Counted from the first letter of the stretch, positions 1-13,000 are shown. The stretch: 64,000 nucleotides of DNA from Oncomelania hupensis (GCA_036898135.1 CM072511.1:36910830-36974829), one strand, 5' to 3'. Translations and numbers: made by a program. The notes: generated by a model not told the origin, from the letters alone.

Positions 1-1030
1 CAATGCTCTTAAATCAAAGGGTAAAAATGACTGTCCTCTCTTAAACACAACTCTTTGGCCTTGCTTAGCCTGCTTTTATTTCCAGAGAAACATAGAGGTC
101 AATAGGTTTTGCCACTGGGTTAGTCTTTGTTCATGTTCATCGCCTATTGAAAGGGGGCACAACTAACTAAATAGCGCAGCAGTTTATTTCTAACGATATT
201 CCTAAGAATCTTCACTTTTAGTTCTTTTATTTTTGTACGTAAGAAATCGTACAGAGAGTCTTCTAGTATAGTGTTCAGCCTATAGCCTACTTCGAATATT
301 TTATGCGATCGTTTAAAAGTGCTCATTGGCAGCAGGAAAACAAAACTCTCAATGCCATGTTAGGGCATTCCGAAAGTAGATCTATGTCAGCCGATGCAGT
401 CTTGCACCAGATGTGTACTGTATAAGGATATAAAGATTATAAAAATTCAGTATACCTCATGAATTAATATAGAGAAATTGATGCAACAACAAGTTTGAGT
501 AGCAGTCTATCGTCTTTTTTTTTGGGCGGTTTATTATCCCTTTCCATCGGGAAACTCTGGGCCGCCTCCTCTTGGGAAGGCGTAGTCGCAGCCTGTGACG
601 CGCCCAAACCCAACCTACCTAACATTATTTGTGATTTTTGAAATTTTTCAAAAAACAATTCCCTAAAAGTAACGAATAAGATCACTTTTTGAAGAAAGAG
701 CATAATGATTAATTTTGGTCACCTCCATTACAGCCTGTTAGAGGCACCGTTTATCTGTATTCTGTTTTAAGTGTGGCCATTAAAATTTTTGTTTCATACC
801 TTTATCATCTATATTTACTTTAAGCAGAGCACTATTCCTATAGGTTGTATGTTTGTATCGTCAATGTTTTTTTTTTACAGCATAAAGAATGAACACAATT
901 GTCTTATAAAGCACATGGAAAGTTGGTACAGGTCTTATCATCGTTTTTTGCGCACTTATTTCGATTTCGTAATTTTAAAAAAAAATAAATAAACAGTTGA
1001 AAGACAGGAGACGGTGTTACTGACGTTAAA
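1..1030. other. Non-coding stretch, nothing recognised
   Basis: AT-rich sequence with only short open frames that carry no recognisable motif. I see no gene, RNA or clear repeat boundary. Confidence 0.5.
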
Positions 1031-1930
1031 TGGTTGGTTGGTTGTTTTATTTACGTCTTTTCCACCAAAGATGATAAGACGGGGGAAAAAAAAGATTTAA
1101 AAAAAAAATATTTACACAAATCTAGCTACAGGAGAATCCATCAAAAGTTTTGCTAACAATGCACTTTGATGAAAATTAATATCATCTAATGTTCTTATGT
1201 CATGCAGATGCACATTTAGTACAGGCAGAAAATGACGGCAGCCAAACAGTAAATGATATAATGAAAAAGTCTCATTGCATACACAATGGACATCTGGACA
1301 ATACTTTGTTTTTATGGCATTCAACATTATTCTGTTAGCCATAGTAAAAATTGTTCTCGAAAGTCTACAGTCTACAGCAAAATGTGTATCAAATACAACA
1401 TGTTTCGTTGACCTCTCTTCAATCATACGTTTTATTTCCTTAGGGGATTTATTGAGTTGAATACTCTGAGCATTGATATTTTTAGCTCCATTCTTTGCTG
1501 CTTTGTCTGCACTATCATTAAACAGAAAACCACAATGTGAAGGTAGCCAACAGAAGCTTACCTTTGTACCATTAATAATGAGATTGTGGACTTAATGTTG
1601 AATTTCTAAAATAATTTCATGCCGTTCAGTATGGTCATGAGATTGTAAAGCATCTAAAACTGACATCGAATCAACACATACAACAACTTGAAATACGTTT
1701 GAGCAAAGATCTGAAAGTTTAGTTAATGCCATAAGGATTGCGATAAGTTCACACGCAAAAATAGATGTATTTTTACTCAAAGAGAAACATTTTTGCAATT
1801 TTAGAGCTGGAATTACATAGCCTGCTCCAGCTTCCCCTGTCTCTAAAACTGATCCATCAGTATAAATATGAAGGTGTTGAGAATAATTTTTCTCCAAATG
1901 ACAACGAACATCACTTGATAATAATTAGCA
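1031..1930 (-). pseudogene. 3' end of a LINE with RNase H domain (decayed)
   Basis: On the minus strand a frame from about 1915 reads an RNase H fold: YTDGS (first Asp), ACELIAI (Glu), CVDSMS (Asp), then LPSHCG and DSADKAA. A cysteine-rich tail CPDVHCVC...H...C follows, ending near 1112. One in-frame TAA at 1589-1591 splits the frame, and the 5' part (endonuclease, RT) is missing. The 3' terminus at 1031-1044 is a (TGGT)n tract, as expected for a LINE tail. RNase H plus a C-terminal Cys/His cluster is typical of I/Jockey-superfamily LINEs; the exact clade is not settled. It is dead: truncated and with a stop codon. Confidence 0.75.
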
Positions 1931-2730
1931 TTTTCATTCTTCTTTAACTGACGTTAAAGAGATCCATAAGTGACGTCAACTTCTTAATTAAAATGTTGAA
2001 ACAAAACCAAAAAGGAATAGAAAAATCATTTACTAAAATGTGGTCGTAAAGTGAAACGATTTGACGACTAAATGAATAAGCATAATTGTGTTACGATTGC
2101 ATTAATAATTGGCACTGAGAGATCTTGGCTTGGTTATGTTCTGTTCTTACAAAAAAGGAGTAAAAATACGGTGGGAGCGGTGTTATTAAATTTGTTGTAG
2201 TAGTGGTTTGTTTTACGACTTAATAATAACAATAAGCCCGACTGTTATTAATGGAATTTTTTGGCTTAACCGATATCGCATGATGACTTCAGGTGTTTTT
2301 TTTTAAAAAGAGGGAATATAAACAGCACAATAGATGATGTTATTGTTTTGTTGTGTTTTTTTTTTCAAAAATAATATTAAAATGAAAATACTATATTGCC
2401 CACTGTTCGGAAAACCATAATTATGCTGACCACATTAAATCCAGACAAACTGGTTTATTAATCCAGGCCTGGGTCAGTAACCCATAATTTTACAGTTAAT
2501 TCCTTCTAGTACAAAACAAAATCCTTCTAGTACACACAAAGACAAGCTGTAGTATCTGAGCACATGGCACACAGTTTGAAACACAAAGGAACGAGCATAA
2601 AAGGAAAATATATTCTACACTGAATAAAGAATCATTTCCTGGCGATAAATTATTGCCATCTTCTAGTACTTTTTTATTTTAACATCTTTCGTTCTGTTGA
2701 GTGCACGCTTACTTTTGTTTCTACTATTGG
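1931..2730. other. Non-coding stretch, nothing recognised
   Basis: AT-rich, only short shadow frames. No feature supported. Confidence 0.45.
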
Positions 2731-2937
2731 CGGCAGGGATAGCTCAGTGGTCAGAGCGCACGACCTGTGCGAGTGCGTCCTGGGCGACGTGGGTTCAAAT
2801 CCTGACTTCAGCAAACTATTTTGTGATTACTGGATATTGCGGGCAAGCGCTTTGAGAAGCTCTCTGAGCTTGTACGTGCGCTATATAAGAGAAATCTCGT
2901 TCTCTTTACCTGCATGCGCACTGAGCATGCTACAATA
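2731..2937 (+). repeat. tRNA-derived SINE
   Basis: The head has a tRNA-like A box (GGATAGCTCAGTGGTCAGAGC, starting near 2737) and a B box (GGGTTCAAATCC near 2791), the two parts of a type 2 Pol III promoter. The body ends with a GCGCTATATAAGAGAAATC-like tail of the kind seen in LINE-mobilised SINEs. No intact tRNA cloverleaf can be drawn. The same GGCGGCAGGGAT head recurs at 17509, so this is a family. Confidence 0.65.
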
Positions 2938-3540
2938 GTACGGTTTTATTATTTCTTTTAAAACGCTACAGAAGTGCTGACATTTCAACCATCGTCATAA
3001 GAAAAGCTTCTTTGCATAAAGCCCGTAAACGTTTTCCAGTCTTTGAATGGATTTGGAGGGTAAACATAAGTCTTCTGAAGTATAAACCTGGACCACAGGC
3101 AAACATTTTGTAAGCTCAAAAGGTTGCTCAACTCTGCTCACTACAACGAGACACAGCGAGCACAAAATAGTCTTACTGTTCAGGTTCGAATCTGCATGCA
3201 CAAAAAGCAAGCTTAGGCCATGGACCACTTTTGCTGCCTGCCACAAAGTGCAGAGAATGAAACTGGTCGGAACGCCTCTCTTCTGCAAAATAGTTCCGTG
3301 CCGTAATTCACACGCATTCACACAAATAGAAGTTTTTGTACGGGTTTCAGGATGACTCTAGGCTCTACCAGCAAAAGTTATGTGCAGCAGTTATAATACC
3401 TAAAGAAAAAAAATATGATTAAACCTATGCTATTTTGCAACGCATGCCTTCTTTTCACAAATCAACTAATGTTTTAAGAAAGTGTTTGCGTGGTAGATTA
3501 AAAAAAATATATTATGGACAGGTAACTTGATCTTGACCTC
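2938..3540. other. Non-coding stretch, nothing recognised
   Basis: A 108-codon minus frame lies here (2995-3321) but shows no recognisable domain or bias. I do not call a gene. Confidence 0.4.
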
Positions 3541-4025
3541 TGAAGACGACCTGCCATCTGTTGTTATAATGGTACCCATGGTATTTAAAGAACCCCGCCT
3601 CTTCCATCTCATCTACATTCATGGTGATGTTGGCGCTAAGGTCACTGTGGCTGTTCACAACATATTGCTCTTTTCTGAGCTGACCTCCATGCCGTAGGCG
3701 CCCGCACGGTCAACAAGTTTGTCTGTCAGCAGGTCTTGGAGTGAGTTCATGTTCGCTGCCCCCTCTCCCCCCATCCCACCCTCCCCCATTAAGTCAATAT
3801 GATCAGCGAAGCGCAGGTTGCATAGTCATACTTCAGTGGTCTTCCTCCAACTCCAACAGAGATGGTAGTGTGGAAGTTCAGGGGAGTGTCTTCCGTGATG
3901 TTTTCAAGGAACAAGCTAAAGAGGAGAGGGGACAGTAGACTTCCTTGACGGACGCCCACTGACGTCTGGAAGGGTTCTCCCGTATGGCCATTAATGAAGA
4001 CAGCACTGCTGGTGCACTACCTTAA
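3541..4025 (-). pseudogene. LINE reverse transcriptase fragment
   Basis: Minus-strand reading gives VGVRQGSLLSPLLFSLFLENI, the conserved RT block before the catalytic loop. In another frame it gives NLRFADHIDL, a decayed version of the FADD catalytic motif. The two blocks are in the same order as in the LINE at 41.4-43.8 kb, whose equivalent motifs are GVRQGCLLSPTLF and NLRFADDIDG. Frameshift and the D-to-H change show it is a dead, partial copy. Confidence 0.65.
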
Positions 4026-4629
4026 GAAAATGAAAACCAAATTCCCCTTACGCTTTTAAAGTAGAGCCTAGGTCTTGCTCCTTTTATTTATTATGCTGTT
4101 AATAGAAAATCATGCGTGCTTAAGAAACTTGTTTGTACAGTAAGCTTATATTTTTTTCTTATGGACAGATAAATATTAGTTTGCAACTATAAAACGTGCT
4201 CATGATATGCTAACAAACACCTTTATTTTGTCTATCACGCTGCCACCAGAGAAACAAGTCCCGTGTTAGGAAAAATGTTCCCACGGGGCACGGTTTTATT
4301 CACGTAGAGGCAGTTATTATTTGTTCTACTAAGTTACACGTAGGGTGCTATCTAAACCTAAAACAAACGATTTAACCTTACCTTATTCCACAAGTTCTAG
4401 CTCCTTTGCGGCGAGCGAACAAATCAATCATGCTATCGGATGCAGTCTATTTATAATTTAAAACATAACATTCGATGTTCCTTTCTGTCTTCTTTACACC
4501 ACATGTTTTTGAGTGATGTGTGTTTATTGCGTATGTAGGAATGTCTGTAACTTGTGAGCTTGTTTGTTGATTACAGATCGCCGCGCTTAGTCTGATTTAC
4601 GAATAAGGCGCGTATAACATTATTATTTT

Positions 4630-4630
<1 letters not shown>

Positions 4631-4687
<57 letters not shown>

Positions 4688-4804
4688 TGTAGTAGTAGTA
4701 GTTGTAGTAGTAGTAGTAGTTGTTGTAATTATATTTGTTGAAGTAACAGTAGTAGTAGTAATAGTAGTAGCAGCAGTAGTAGTAGCAGTAGTAATAGTAG
4801 TAGT
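4631..4804. repeat. (TAG)n microsatellite, imperfect
   Basis: About 170 bp of TAG repeats interrupted by TTG, TAA and CAG variants. The 60-codon tyrosine-rich frame across it is an artefact of the repeat. Confidence 0.95.
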
Positions 4805-4857
4805 AAATCAAGTTCTGTTTTTAAAAACATTTTTGAAAGGTACGAAGTTTGTTATAG

Positions 4858-5042
4858 CAGGCCTGAAAATGGCGACTAATTTAGTCGCCATGGCTAGTGA
4901 AAACAAAAATTGGCGACTAAAAAAAAAAACTTTAGTCGCCAAATGCGAGTGCGCTTAAATGAACTTTTTTTTAGTTTGGCTAGTAAAATTTTTAAGTTAC
5001 TAGCCAAAGGCTAGTGGGACCTTTTTTTCATTTTCAGGGCTG
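4858..5042. mobile_element. MITE-like non-autonomous DNA element with three hairpins
   Basis: 185 bp bounded by 14-bp terminal inverted repeats CAGGCCTGAAAATG / CATTTTCAGGGCTG (one mismatch) and flanked on both sides by TATAG (4853-4857 and 5043-5047), a likely 5-bp target duplication. Inside are three successive stem-loops: GGCGACTAA/TTAGTCGCC near 4871, TTGGCGACTA/TAGTCGCCAA near 4910-4942, and TTGGCTAGTAA/TTACTAGCCAA near 4975-5007. There is no ORF. CAG-type ends suggest a hAT-like or related family, but the 5-bp flank is shorter than the 8 bp usual for hAT. Confidence 0.6.
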
Positions 5043-5047
5043 TATAG

Positions 5048-6250
5048 ACAGGTAAATTTTAGGTTGCACTTAAGAAACACAGACGGACACACACAAACTT
5101 AGAAGAAGAAATAAAATACACGATTTAACCGTATTCTATCAGGCAACGTATAGCCCCATTTTTAAATGGTTTTTCACGCTGCCAGTTCATTAATCAAGGT
5201 AAGTTTAAAGAGATTATTTGCACGGTATAAGTTTCTTAATGCACAGGTACACAGTAGTTTGCAAACTATATACCCCAATTCACACTCAAAATGAGCGGCA
5301 TAGCCTTTATATGGTTTCGACCAAGGTCTAGCTCTTGTGCTTGTCATTTTGTTATGTTGTTACTGTATAAATCAAGTTCTGTTTTCAGAAGAAAACACTG
5401 CTTGCTCGGTATAAAGCTTTCTCATGGACAGGTAGGCATAATGTTTGAGAAGGTAATTTCTAGGTAGAATACCAATTGATGCACCCTTGGAACAACCTTA
5501 GTAATGGAGAGACTATGATTAAACGCCGGATTAAGACTAAGCTGCCGGAAATGATTGCTACATCTGCCCTCGTATGACGACCTAATAGCGGTACCGCTCG
5601 TTATTAGACTATAGTTGGCTCAGTGATGAAGACAACGGTAAAACAACGAAATAACATTGCGATTCGTACAGGCAGTGGTCCAAAACACGTTGAAGGTCCG
5701 GCTACACTTGTGTTACACATCCGGCCACACTTATTTTACGCTTATGAATTCCTTGTGTATTTCCTTGCGTACTGGCTAACGTAAAATTTCACATGGATAA
5801 CGCATGTTTGATTTCTTCTGCAAAAATACATAAGCGGAGCTTACGAGAACCAATTAGAAGCCAGAGTGTGACGCCACGAGTTTACAGGTAAACTTAAATT
5901 TCCCCTACATGCACGATTACACGCATCGCATGTTGTCTGCTATACACGACTTGGCGAGCTAAACGCAGTTGAATTCACTTGTTACGTGTCGATCTTATTA
6001 AAGTTGTTTCATATTATAGTCAAATCATGAAAAAATGCCTTGTTGTAGTCAAATTATACAGATACACACGCTTATAAATTCGAACCGGGCCGTGAAAAAC
6101 ATGGCGCCACTACCTCCGACCCAATGCATATGCCATAAAACTTCAGACAACACACGGTCTTTTGCGTACTTACCAAAACTATCAAATAAATATGCACCTT
6201 TTTTCAAGATCAGTCGCCTTTGTGACACGGATCTCATTTCGATGGGCATG
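5048..6250. other. Non-coding stretch, nothing recognised
   Basis: No open frame or RNA with supporting motifs. Ends at a (CA)n/(CT)n tract. Confidence 0.45.
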
Positions 6251-6258
6251 GGATACAA

Positions 6259-6329
6259 ACACACACACACGCACACACACATACACACACTCACTTTCTC
6301 TCACACACTCTCTCTCTCTCTCTCTCTCA
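6259..6329. repeat. (CA)n-(CT)n compound microsatellite
   Basis: ACAC repeats followed by CTCT repeats. Overlapping open frames on both strands here are repeat translations. Confidence 0.9.
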
Positions 6330-6846
6330 TCGTCCAAAAAGTTGGGGGGAGAGAGGAGCAAGAAGACACGTTTGCCCCCTACCCCATAGGTACAAGGGGT
6401 GGGTGGCTGCCCCACCTGCCCATCCTCCCCCCCCCCCACAAGTGACAGATCTGTATGTCTTAACTACACATGGGAAATGCAGTATCCTAGAGTCACAAGT
6501 GGCAACTGCATACCTTGATCATAAACGACAATGGGATAAAAATGGATTTTATTGTTACAATACCAACGGCCACTAATCTGTAGACTGTTTATGAAATATT
6601 TTGACAAAACTCGTGAAAAATGCAAACACAGACATTTCACTTACTTTGCCATTCTCAAACAACATCAACACCTGCAAATAAGCCCACAGCTATCAAGGGT
6701 TGCTAAATTAACAATGACTGTCTTCGCCATGTGCTAAAATGGCCATATAGGCGTATCTGTCATCAGTAAAAATGTCCTCTTTCTACAAGCTGTCGTGAGA
6801 ATGGCTTTTCTAATATTTTCAAAAGAATTACACTATATGTCGAATT

Positions 6847-7518
6847 ACAATGGTATCACCACGGACATTAAAGTCCAAGGCCAATCCCTCAACACAGTGC
6901 ACATCTTCAAATATTTAGGAGCTATTGCATCAGACAATGGGTCCCGACAGGAAGTCCTCTCCAGGATCGCACAAACAGCTACTGCCCTGGCAAGGTTGAA
7001 GCCCATTTGGAAAGACAAGACCATCAGTCTACATTCCAAGGTAAGGCTGCTGCGCTCCCTTGTCATCTCCATCTTCCTATACGCTTACGAAACATGGACC
7101 CTCACAGCAGATTTACAACGAAGAATACAAAGCATGGAGATGAGATGCTACAGAAGACTTCTGGGCATTTCCTATACCCAGCACCTCACCAACGACGAAG
7201 TCCGACAGACCATCACAAAAGCCATTGGACAACACCATGACCTGCTCACAGTGGTGAAGAAAAGGAAACTCCGATGTATGGCCTAGTCACCAGATCATCA
7301 GGCCTTGCAAAGACCACTCTGCAAGGCACAATGCAAGGAGGTAGAAGAAGAGTGAGACCGAAAAAGAGGTGGGAGGACAACATTCGAGAATGGACTGGCT
7401 TGACTTTGAGCTTCCATCAGGGTTGCTAAGATGGATTATGCTGGTTAAACGATCATCTGTGGTGCCCCAACGACCTCAGAGTTACGGGATAGGATAGGAT
7501 ATGATAGGATAGGATAGG
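6847..7518 (+). pseudogene. 5'-truncated LINE, C-terminal segment
   Basis: The plus-strand frame (to 7286) is a close relative of the C-terminal part of the LINE at 41.4-43.8 kb: shared blocks TDIKVQGQSLNTVH, KYLGAI, RLLRSLVISIFLYA, LQRRIQSMEMRCYRRLL. Frameshifts follow in the basic GRPKKRWEDN-like region. The 3' end is a GGATA pentanucleotide tract (7489-7518), the short tandem tail expected of this type of LINE. No endonuclease or RT catalytic core remains. Confidence 0.85.
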
Positions 7519-7738
7519 TCTAAGAAACACACTTTTTTCACATTTTCCCCGTTTTCCCCACACTTTTCTCCACAACAACGTTCTTTCATATGATTTTGTG
7601 TAACAACGCGTTTCCACTGTAGCATTTATTTTGGCAAAAGCGAAATCACAACTCATTATTGCTGACAATGCTTTCCTTTCGGAGAGCATTTTCACTTGTT
7701 GATTTGCTGCCAGTAAATTTGATTAAACCATTCTCATC

Positions 7739-7942
7739 TTGTCAACCATGAGCGAACACTTTGTCTTTCACTGTCCCCTCTATACTAATCTCAGAACAAC
7801 TACTATCGCTACCCTCAAGCAAGAACAAGTAACGTTGAACAACTTACTGTACGGAAACCAAACCTTTTCTATACCTGATAATCAACTTCTCTTCAGCACC
7901 ACTGAAGAGGTTATCAAACAGTCAAAGCGGTTTCGTTAAGTG
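7739..7942 (+). pseudogene. LINE C-terminal fragment (EHF..HCPLY motif)
   Basis: A 66-codon frame reads SEHFVFHCPLYTNLR followed by LNNLLYG and a terminal KQSKRF. This pattern resembles the C-terminal His/Cys cluster that follows RNase H in LINEs such as the one at 1.0-1.9 kb. The fragment is too short for clade assignment. Confidence 0.5.
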
Positions 7943-7987
7943 AAATTTTCCGCTTCATCGCACAGCCGTCCCAATGTTCAGCTCAAA

Positions 7988-7990
<3 letters not shown>

Positions 7991-8054
<64 letters not shown>

Positions 8055-8085
8055 GCACACACACACACACACAAACACATACACA
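7991..8085. repeat. (CT)n-(CA)n compound microsatellite
   Basis: Long CTCT run followed by CACA. The serine/leucine-rich frame across it is not a gene. Confidence 0.95.
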
Positions 8086-8209
8086 CATCTTCTTTCTGAA
8101 TTATTGGTTTAAAAATGTCAATTTCGTATTCATCTACGCACTTAATTTCTAGCTAAATATTTGATTCATCGTTTTAATTTTTAATTTTATTTTTATTTAT
8201 TTTTTTTTT

Positions 8210-8213
<4 letters not shown>

Positions 8214-8248
<35 letters not shown>

Positions 8249-8271
8249 TATATAGATATAGATATAGATAT

Positions 8272-8311
<40 letters not shown>
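8214..8311. repeat. (TA)n microsatellite, target of element A
   Basis: TATA run with GATA interruptions, directly abutting the A-family LTR. The same repeat resumes at 16492 on the other side, showing that element A inserted into it. Confidence 0.95.
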
Positions 8312-8314
<3 letters not shown>

Positions 8315-9841
8315 CACGTGGGGTTTATGGGCTCTGCACAATGGAATTATGGACCCTCACGTTTATTCGGTGGGAACTGCTAGTAAGTCACCCTATGAAT
8401 TACTTTAATAAATTTATTTGTTTAGCTCGTTCTGTGTTAAGGTTGGGGTACAGAAATAGATAGAAAAAATGGTATAAGAATACTGTCACACTAGCTTTCA
8501 CACGGCTATGAATCATAAGTAGTCCAGCCACTTGATAACAGTTAAAATCACACATTTATTTCTTCTACTCTATACAAGATTCTCTAAGTACTAATCTAAC
8601 TTAAAAAGTCTCTTTCAATGCTAATAGTTCGATCGCTGATAGTCTAGGCAGCTGTTATTTCTTCCTCGGGCACTTGCTACTAGATTGCATGTAGATTTAG
8701 ACTACTGTGGTCCGTTTTACAGTTTCTGAATAGTTGGACTACTGTGGTCCTGCTATGATCAGTTTAAGTGCACCTTCGTGTTATGCACTTAACTCATGAG
8801 TGGGGGTTCGAAGTCCTTCTGTGAGGTAGCTTCTGGTCCACCTGTGTCGTTGTGTAGTTGGGTTCCCTTGCCACGCTGTGGGGTCTGACAGGGAGTTTTC
8901 CAAGGCAGCTCTTTCCGTCTGGTGCGGTAGAGTCTCCTCACCCAGCTAGTCGTTTCTGTGGAGTGGGATAGCTCGGGATAGCTCGGGATAGCTCGCCTGC
9001 TCGTCTGGAATATAAGAGACGAAATTCTGCACAACCCTGAATAATCGGTTTGTGCAGAGCGTCTCACTGAAAGCCAAGTAGCCCTCAGTGATAGCTCCAC
9101 ATCTCTATACATAAGCGACGAACATTCTGCTACTTCCGGGTTCCACTGGAATCTCACTCTAAATTCCTATACATACATAAATATCAATCGTGGCTAACTA
9201 TACACATACAGAATTAATAATATTATAAACATTCACGGGTACAGCCACTGGTCTGCAAACATACATATAAGTTAAACAACAGTGGTTCCGTACGGGATAC
9301 AACATGGCGGCGCAACCGGTCGTGTTTCGCCTCGTGGTCGGCTCTTCCACAGGGTCACGCAAATTCGGATTAACAATTCACATTTATGCATAGCAATTCC
9401 ACAAACATAATTTCAACAATAATACAAATATATCACGATGAAACAGAAGGGTGTTCATTTACCTGTTTGACAAGTTCAGGCCCGTTGTGACTTGAGAGAA
9501 TTCTAAGATTCTAAGTCCTGCTTCCTGGTCTAAGTGTGAAGAGATTTCTCTGCCAGCTTTCTAGCTGTTAACACTTCGGTGTATTCCTCCCAACTGACCA
9601 AAACTGTGCTAGGCTCTGACACAGTCAAACTGGCTCGAACCGCTTTGCCTAAGCTATCATTGGGTAAAATGTTCAGATTCAAAACTCAAGTGCTGACGTC
9701 ACTGCGCTGTGTGTGTGGCTCAGGCTCGCAGTGTGCTGTAATTTAATTGCTGCTGTGTAATAGACTGACTCTCTACTGTTACAAAGACTACACAATGCTA
9801 AATAGTCGATAGGCAGAGTTTAAACTAGCCAATTCGTGACA
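8312..9841 (-). repeat. 3' LTR of element A
   Basis: 1530 bp, begins TGTCACG and ends CGTGACA when read on the plus strand. It contains three tandem copies of GGGATAGCTC (around 8966-8995), two copies of ACTACTGTGGTCC (near 8701 and 8736) and one perfect TGACGTCA (9694-9701). Open frames inside (for example 8789-9157) recur identically in the other LTR and have no coding features. Confidence 0.95.
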
Positions 9842-9861
9842 GGCTCCCTCAACTGAAAAAA
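9842..9861 (-). promoter_or_regulatory. Polypurine-tract region of element A
   Basis: Read on the minus strand, the bases directly before the 3' LTR are TTTTTTCAGTTGAGGGAGCC, with the purine run GAGGGAG next to the LTR. This is the expected position of the plus-strand primer. The same sequence is kept next to the LTR of copy A' at 56248. Confidence 0.6.
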
Positions 9862-10008
9862 GGCGATGACTACTGGATTCGACCTTTTTCTACTACAGAG
9901 CCTAGTTTAACACTGCACTATCCTAGGTTCCTATTTACAAACTAATTAAGTTGCTCTACCTGAGCTGCAATGCTGTGCCAGGTAGCTATGGACACTAGTG
10001 ACAGGGTA
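9862..10008 (-). other. 3' untranslated part of element A
   Basis: Short non-coding region between the stop codon of Gag-Pol and the purine tract. It is conserved in A' (56268-56408). Confidence 0.8.
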
Positions 10009-13000
10009 TTACTGGGCGGGGACGAATTCTGGTGCTGTGGCCCTTAGTTGTGTTGGGTGGGCGACAGCTGCTGTGTCCTCCACGAGATGGCGACTGAGGT
10101 AGTCGGCTCCGTGGTTCTCTTTGCCGGGTATGTACTCGATTTGGAATGAGTATGCCTGAAGGGTGAGTGCCCATCTCATCAGGCGAGAGTTCAAAGACTT
10201 GGAGGCTGCCAGGAACGATAGTGGTTGATGGTCCACCTGAACTGTGAAGTGGGTCCCATACAGGTAGAGTTGAAACTTCTGTATGGCCCAGACTAGTCCA
10301 AGACATTCTTTCTCCGACGTGGCGTAGTGGGTCTCGGCGGGTCTCAATTTTCTGCTGGCGTAGGCGACAGGGAATAGCGTCTCTGCATTCTTGGGGTCGC
10401 GCTGTAGCAGTACTGCTCCGAGGCCTAAGTCGCTTGCGTCGGTACGAAGAACGAATGGCTGAGTCAAATCGGGTAGGTGGAGTACTGGCGCCGATGTCAT
10501 TCTGTCCTTGAGTGTTTGGAATGCTGTCTCACATTCCGCTGTCCAAACTACTTTGTCCGGGGCGATTTTCCGGGTTCCATTTGTCAGAGGTACGGCGATG
10601 CTGTTGTAGTTGGGGATGAATTTCTGGTAGAAGCCGCAGAGTCCTAGAAATGACTGCACTTCCTTCTTTGTCTTGGGCCTAGGAGCGTCGAGTAGGCGTT
10701 TCACTGTCTTCTCTACCGGTCGCAGGCTTCCTTGACTTATGGTGTGTCCCAGAAATTCTAGCTCGGTGAATCCAATCTGACATTTGGTGGGTCTTGCCGT
10801 CAATCCCGTGTCTCTGAGGCGGGCGAGTAGTTGTTGTAGGAGCGTGACATGTTCCTCCCACGTAGGTGTTGCGATGAGGATGTCGTCCATAAACGAATGT
10901 AGGTGCTCGCTGCTCAGGGGTGCCAGGAGTTTTCGCATCATGGCGCTGAAGATGCTGGGTGCGTTGTGGAGTCCGAATGGAAGTACGTTGAACTCGAAGT
11001 GTCCTTCCATAGTGCTGAAAGCTAGGTACTTTCGGACTTGTGGTTGTACTGGTATCTGGTAGTATCCTTTGCTGAGGTCGATGCGTGAGAAGTACTTAGC
11101 GCGCTGTAGCTTGGCAAACAGGTCTGTCTGGTCCGGGAGTGGCTCTGGCTGGAACTGCGTTACCGCATTCAGGAGTCTGAAGTCGATGCACAGTCGATGC
11201 TCTCCGTTGGGTTTTCGCAACAATACCGTGCCTGCGCTGTAGGGTGAAGTAGACTCTGAGATGATTCCGGCTGCCAGTAAGGTGTCTATCTCTTCCTTGA
11301 TGGCTCGCTGCTGCGACAGTGGCATCGGGTAGAGCTTCTGGCGGACGGGTGTTGGGTCGGTCACCGTTAAGGTTACTTCGACGAGGTCTGTCCTCCCTGG
11401 TCGGTCTGTTAGCACAGTCTGATGTTGTCGAATGACCTGTAGTACTTGCTGTCGCTGTTTGGCGGCTAGGTCTCCGTTGAGTATCACGTCTTTGTAGGTT
11501 TCCTTGGAGTGCAGGGGATACTCTACTGCATTGGTCTCCATGCTTTCTCCTTCTTCCGCGATGGCGATGGCTAACAAGTTGTGAGTGCTGGGGGTCGCTG
11601 GTCGGTCCGTGTATTTCTTGAGGAGATTGATGTGGTGGTATCGGGCTCTCCCGTTCACCTCTACTTGGTAGACTGTCTTGGATTTCTTGGCAGTCACCCG
11701 GTACGGTCCTCTCCAAGCGATGTCCAGCTTGTTGGTTCCACTTGGAAGTAAGAGTAGCACTTGATCGCCGACTTGCAGTTCTCTGTCCTTCGCGTGGCGG
11801 TTGTAGTACTTCGCCTGACGGGCTCTTGCCTTCTTCAGTGCTTCACCAGCTTTCTTCCACGTTGCTTTGAGGGTTTCCTGCAGGTCTGCGACGTACTTGG
11901 TGGCACCTCTTGGTGTGTCGTCTATCTTGGCTTCCGTCCAACTTCTGCGTAGGGCTTCTAGCGGTCCTGCTAGAGGTCTGCCGAATAGCAATGTTGACGG
12001 GGTGTAGCCTGTGGCTGCATGGGGCGTTTCTCTGTATGCGAACAGTGCCGCATTCACGTAGGTGTCCCACGCTTCTGGATTGTCGTCGGCGACTTTCCTG
12101 AGTATGGTGAGAAGGGTTCCATTCAGTCTTTCTACTTGTCCGTTGCTGGCTGGGTGGTATGGTGGTGTGCGAATGTGATGAACTTGTATCAACTCGAACA
12201 CGTCTTGCATCAGGCGGCCGGTGAACTGAGATCCGTTGTCCGTTCTAATGCTGTCTGGGAATCCGACTCTGGTAAAGATGGCGATGAGTGCATCTGCAAT
12301 CTTCTTGGTGTCGATCGCTGGCAACGGGACTGCTTCGCACCACATCGTACATGCGTCGACGAGTGTGAGTAGAAATCTGTTCCGCTTCTTGGTCATGGGC
12401 AGTGGTCCTACTATGTCTACTGAGACTTGCTGGAATGGTACGCCGACTACTACCGATGGTCCTAAGGTAACTGGTACGGTGTGATGTCGCGGGGAATATC
12501 GTTGACATTGGTGGCAAGATTTCACGTAGCGCTTGACATCCTCCGTGATTCCTGGCCAATAGTAGTGTGCGCTGATTCTCTGCACTGTGGCTCCAATTCC
12601 CATGTGTCCGCTGAGTGGCATGCTGTGGCCTAGTTCCAGTACTTGGGCTCGAAGGGTGGCTGGTAGTACTAGTTGGGTGTGATCTCCATCTCCTTGTCGA
12701 TGTAGAACTCCCTCTTCCATGTAGAAGTCTCCCTTGTGCGGGGGTGTGTGCGCCTTGGGTAGCTTCTGGAAGCACTTCGCTATCGAGGTGTCTTCTTTCT
12801 GTGCTGTTTTGATCTCTTCGAGTCCTGGGTTCGGAGCGAACTCGGGCTGGGGTGGTTGGGTTTTAGCTTGGGCCCTGGTTTGCACTGCAGCTATCTCTAC
12901 AGTTTTAGGGGGCGTGCCTAAGAACACATACCTACAACCTAGCACTAGATCATACAGGGGTTTCTGTAAAACAGCTGCTTGGATTCGTCCTGTGACGTAC

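Noticed and set aside
8789..9157. 122-codon frame repeated at 15439-15807
   Set aside because: Identical only because both lie in the two LTRs of element A; no coding motif, and A' does not keep the frame.
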